From: Streptomyces viridochromogenes DSM 40736 | Lineage (GTDB): Bacteria; Actinomycetota; Actinomycetes; Streptomycetales; Streptomycetaceae | Length of the DNA: 64,000 nt | Direction of reading: 5' to 3' | Assembly (NCBI RefSeq): GCF_000158955.1 | Contig: NZ_GG657757.1 | Span: 4,573,290-4,637,289, forward strand | Part shown: positions 61,006 to 64,000 of the stretch, in pieces | How positions within the stretch are numbered: position 1 is the stretch's first letter | How the letters are laid out: every line of letters starts with the position of its first letter | Program-made: the position numbers and the translations under genes | The notes under the pieces: generated by a model | Told to the model about the DNA's origin: nothing | Databases searched by the model: none | The model's input: the letters and a program-made list of their open reading frames with translations, nothing else

Positions 61006-61039
61006 CCGGTAGCCGGTAACCGGTAGCCGGGACCAGGCG

Positions 61040-61069
61040 GGTGCGGGCCGGACGCCTCCGGCCCGCACC
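61040..61069 (+). terminator. Stem-loop terminator after the deiminase gene
   Basis: GGTGCGGGCCGGA pairs perfectly with TCCGGCCCGCACC across a 4-nt loop. Between it and the stop lies a short run of GGTAGCC-type repeats. Confidence 0.88.
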
Positions 61070-61086
61070 TGACGGGCGTTCACGCC

Positions 61087-61488
61087 TCAGCCCTTCTCGG
61101 GGCCCCCGTCGTCGCGGGGCCAGACGGCGATGGCGATGAGCACGGCCGCCCACACGCCCAGCGGTGTGACCGGCCAGTAGTACGTCAGCTCGCCCTCCCG
61201 TGCGCAGCGCACACCCCAGACCCCGGACATGATCACCGCTCCGCCGAGCCAGTAGCGCCATTCGGCCAGCCACTCACGGAGGTCTTTGCGTTCCTGCTCC
61301 GAGCGGGTCGGCGTCGGCCCGGGCAAGTCAGCGGTCAGCGCCGCGAGTTCGTCGGCGGTACGCGCCCGCAACGCGCTCCGCGACCGGACCTCGTGCTCGG
61401 ACGTGTCCAGCCGCCCCTCGGCCAGCGCCGCCGCCAGCACCTGCAGCGCCGCGTCGCGTTCACGGTCCGACACCCGCACCGCCGGCAT
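61087..61488 (-). CDS. DUF1707 membrane protein
   Basis: A 133-aa protein. Residues 1-55 are the DUF1707 domain (VRVSDRERDAALQVL, EGRLDTSEHEVRSRSA), a short charged linker follows, and two membrane helices are near 78-94 and 106-122. The family is confined to actinobacteria and its role is unknown. GAGGTGA lies 7 nt before ATG 61488. Confidence 0.88.
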   Translation of the reverse strand: MPAVRVSDRERDAALQVLAAALAEGRLDTSEHEVRSRSALRARTADELAALTADLPGPTPTRSEQERKDLREWLAEWRYWLGGAVIMSGVWGVRCAREGELTYYWPVTPLGVWAAVLIAIAVWPRDDGGPEKG

Positions 61489-61564
61489 GGCGGGCTCACC
61501 TCGGTCGTCCACTGCTGTCCCCCTTCCTGCACCGTGGAGGCACATGGCCTCGACAGCTTTTAGA

Positions 61565-61576
61565 ATACGACCGTAT
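61565..61576. promoter_or_regulatory. Probable TetR operator
   Basis: ATACG-AC-CGTAT is a perfect short palindrome, flanked by TTTT on the left and AAAA on the right, 23 bp before the TetR start codon. It overlaps a possible -10 (TATCCT), so autoregulation is likely. Confidence 0.65.
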
Positions 61577-61598
61577 CCTGAAAAGGGGAGTGCGAGCG

Positions 61599-62187
61599 AT
61601 GCCCAAGACCGTCGACAGGGAGGAACAGCGCCGGCAGATCGGTGCGGCCCTGCTCCAACTCGTCTCCGAACGGGGCCTCGACGAGGTCAGCGTGCGCACC
61701 GTGGCCGCCGCCACCGGCCGCTCCCCGGGAGCCGTGCAGAAGTACTTCCGCACCAAGGACGAGATGCTCACCTTCGCCGCCGAGCTGGCCGGGGAGCGCA
61801 TCGAGCGCCGCATGGCGGGCGTCGACACCACGCTCCCGCTGCGCCGGGCGCTGCGGGAGCTGATCCTCACCACCCTCCCCGTGGACGCCGAGCGCCGCGC
61901 CGAGGCCACCGCGCAACTCGCCTTCGCCGTCCACGCGGCACACCACCCCCGCCTCGCCGCCATCCGGCGCCAGGTCGACCAGGACGTCCGTCAGGCCCTG
62001 GCCGCCTGGCTGGAGACCGCCGGGCACGGCACGGACGCGGCGGCCGTCGCCGACGCGGTGATCGCCCTGTCCGACGGCCTGGCCCTGCGCATGCTGTACA
62101 CCCCGCAGGAGCACGAGCGGTTGCTCGTCGCGCTGGACCGGGCGCTCGACGCGCTCGTCACGGCCCGCGACTCGCCAGGGGAACGGC

Positions 62188-62204
<17 letters not shown>
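61599..62204 (+). CDS. TetR-family regulator
   Basis: A 201-aa regulator with SVRTVAAATGRSPGAVQKYF as recognition region (a less usual VQKYF instead of LYYHF) and a helical ligand domain. GGGGAG precedes ATG 61599; GTG 61590 is possible. It overlaps the end of the convergent lipoprotein gene by 17 bp. Target unknown; itself is likely, given the operator upstream. Confidence 0.9.
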
Positions 62205-62994
<790 letters not shown>

Positions 62995-63171
62995 CACGGG
63001 AGGTTCCTTCCGAGGTGGGGTGCTGTACTGACTATGAGGGGCCCCGGGGCCCGCAGGTCACCCCCGTCTTCCCTTCAGGACACCGCGGTGGCACAGCCGT
63101 GACACGGCAACACATCGGCCATGGAGGACAGTTCGTCGACGCGCCGCCTTGCGTCAGGTGAGTACGTGCGT

Positions 63172-63207
63172 GTGGGGGCGCCGCCCCGGACAGGGCGACG
63201 CCCCCAC
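63172..63207 (-). terminator. Stem-loop terminator for the binding-protein gene
   Basis: GTGGGGGCG pairs with CGCCCCCAC, and inside it CGCCC pairs with GGGCG with one mismatch between. It lies 7 bp past the stop of the minus-strand gene. Confidence 0.85.
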
Positions 63208-63214
63208 CGCGGGG

Positions 63215-64000
63215 TCAGCGCCGGCTGGGATCCAGGTCCGGGTTCTTCATGATCTGCTTCGTCAGCTTCGGGCGCTCCTTGACCAGGTCGGCGGCGATCG
63301 GGTCGTGGAAGTACTTCCGGTACAGCTTGATGTAGGTGCCGTCGTCGATCATCTCGTCGATCTGCTCGTCGATGTCCTTGAGCAGCTCGGGATCGCCGTC
63401 CTTGCGCATCGGGAAGGCGCTGCCCTGGAGACTCTCCAGTTTCACGGCGATCCGCAGCGGCTCCTTCGCGACGTACGCGTCCGCGCTGGCGCCGCCGAGA
63501 ACGGCCGCCTCGATACCTCCGGAGAGCAGCTGTGTGATCAGCGCGGTCTGGTCCTTGAACTTCACCAGCTTCACCCGCTTCATCTCGCGGTGGACGAAGT
63601 CCTCCTGCACGGACCCGCTGACCGCGCCGACCCGCTTGCCGTCGAAGTCCGACACGGCGTTCTGGCGGCCGCCCTTGGGCGTCAGGATGTCGGTGAAGCC
63701 CCAGTAGAACGGGGTGGTGAACGCGACCGACTTCTTGCGCTCGGCGGTCGCGCCGACGCCTGCCACACCGACGTCGTACTGCCCGGCCGACAGCCCGGCG
63801 AGGATGCCCTGCAGGGTGGTGGTCTTGTACTGGACCTTCAGGCCCAGGCGCTTCGCGGATTCGTTCATCAGCTCGACGGCGAACCCGGTGGGCCTGCCTT
63901 TGGCGTCGGTGATCGCGAAGGGCGGCTGCTCGGACTGGGTGGCGGCGGTGATCACACCGTCCTGGACGAGCTCGTACTTGCTGCTCGCGGGGTCCGCCGC
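63215..64000 (-). CDS. Amino-acid ABC transporter substrate-binding protein (partial, 5' end outside window)
   Basis: The visible 261 residues form most of a type 2 periplasmic binding fold of the polar-amino-acid group: QPPFAITDAKGRPTGFAVEL, LSAGQYDVGVAGVGATAERK, RVGAVSGSVQEDF and a C-terminal LYRKYFHDP. The frame stays open to the window edge, so the signal peptide and first strand lie beyond 64000. It would deliver an amino acid or similar ligand to an ABC importer; the permease genes are not in view. A terminator follows, so it is the last gene of its unit. Confidence 0.88.
   Translation of the reverse strand, partial: AADPASSKYELVQDGVITAATQSEQPPFAITDAKGRPTGFAVELMNESAKRLGLKVQYKTTTLQGILAGLSAGQYDVGVAGVGATAERKKSVAFTTPFYWGFTDILTPKGGRQNAVSDFDGKRVGAVSGSVQEDFVHREMKRVKLVKFKDQTALITQLLSGGIEAAVLGGASADAYVAKEPLRIAVKLESLQGSAFPMRKDGDPELLKDIDEQIDEMIDDGTYIKLYRKYFHDPIAADLVKERPKLTKQIMKNPDLDPSRR

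Overview
The window is very GC-rich (about 70-73%), with GTG/TTG starts, strong codon bias and densely packed, often overlapping genes. The gene families (DUF4328, DUF1707, MMPL-linked NarL-type two-component pairs, AidA/PixA protein, GlxA-type AraC regulator, ECF41 sigma factor, TTA codons confined to a few genes) point to chromosomal DNA of Streptomyces or a close relative. I see no rRNA or tRNA gene, transposase, integrase, CRISPR array or biosynthetic megasynthase. It reads as an accessory and regulatory stretch: many small regulator-plus-target modules, separated by clear stem-loop terminators, with a few decayed genes.

Layout. 0.1-2.8 kb: TerB-like protein, DUF952, DUF4328 and an RlmA-type rRNA methyltransferase. 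3.2-5.2 kb (minus): a fully overlapping four-gene operon of secreted surface protein, class F-like sortase, sigma factor and proline-rich membrane protein. 5.4-8.5 kb: a DAO-type oxidoreductase, then a scar holding two truncated genes (glycoside hydrolase tail, alpha/beta hydrolase tail), then an intact alpha/beta hydrolase. 9.0-12.1 kb: a 1030-residue STAND-like NTPase with about 15 TPR-like repeats and a rare TTA codon. 12-16.5 kb: proline iminopeptidase, secreted erythromycin-esterase-like protein, amidohydrolase and small proteins. 16.6-19.9 kb: secreted GH30-like glycosidase facing a LacI regulator, with a perfect 16-bp operator between them. 20.1-25.2 kb: TetR regulator facing an SDR, Baeyer-Villiger monooxygenase and SMP-30 lactonase operon. 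25.4-27.5 kb: cold-shock protein and DEAD-box helicase pair, with a T-tract intrinsic terminator in the leader region.

27.5-35.1 kb: MMPL exporter followed by a histidine kinase/response regulator pair, then a second pair in operon with a secreted DD-peptidase-like serine hydrolase; its kinase has TTA as codon 8. 35.1-40.5 kb: GYD protein, lipoprotein, an operon of a deleted amine oxidase (TTA codon 4), ThDP decarboxylase and AidA/PixA protein, a TetR pseudogene and a LysR regulator. 40.6-45.5 kb: a five-gene acyl-CoA operon (CoA-transferase, enoyl-CoA hydratase, acetoacetate decarboxylase-like, 3-hydroxyacyl-CoA dehydrogenase, acyl-CoA dehydrogenase). 45.6-51.5 kb: HAD phosphatase, small membrane protein, MHS-type transporter, OmpR/EnvZ-type pair and TAXI binding protein. 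51.5-53.7 kb: ECF41 sigma factor and its probable target oxidoreductase. 53.7-64 kb: membrane protein, methyltransferase, DUF4190, alpha/beta hydrolase, saccharopine dehydrogenase-like enzyme facing a GlxA-type regulator, a secreted protein-arginine deiminase, DUF1707, TetR, a duplicated-domain lipoprotein and a partial amino-acid ABC transporter binding protein.

How the genes work together. Most modules pair a sensor or regulator with one enzyme or transport function: LacI with glycosidase, TetR with ketone oxidation, LysR with acyl-CoA breakdown, ECF41 with oxidoreductase, two-component systems with exporter, cell-wall peptidase or uptake. Three genes carry the rare leucine codon TTA, so they may depend on bldA tRNA and link parts of the window to development. 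Functions are assigned by reading motifs; no database search was possible.
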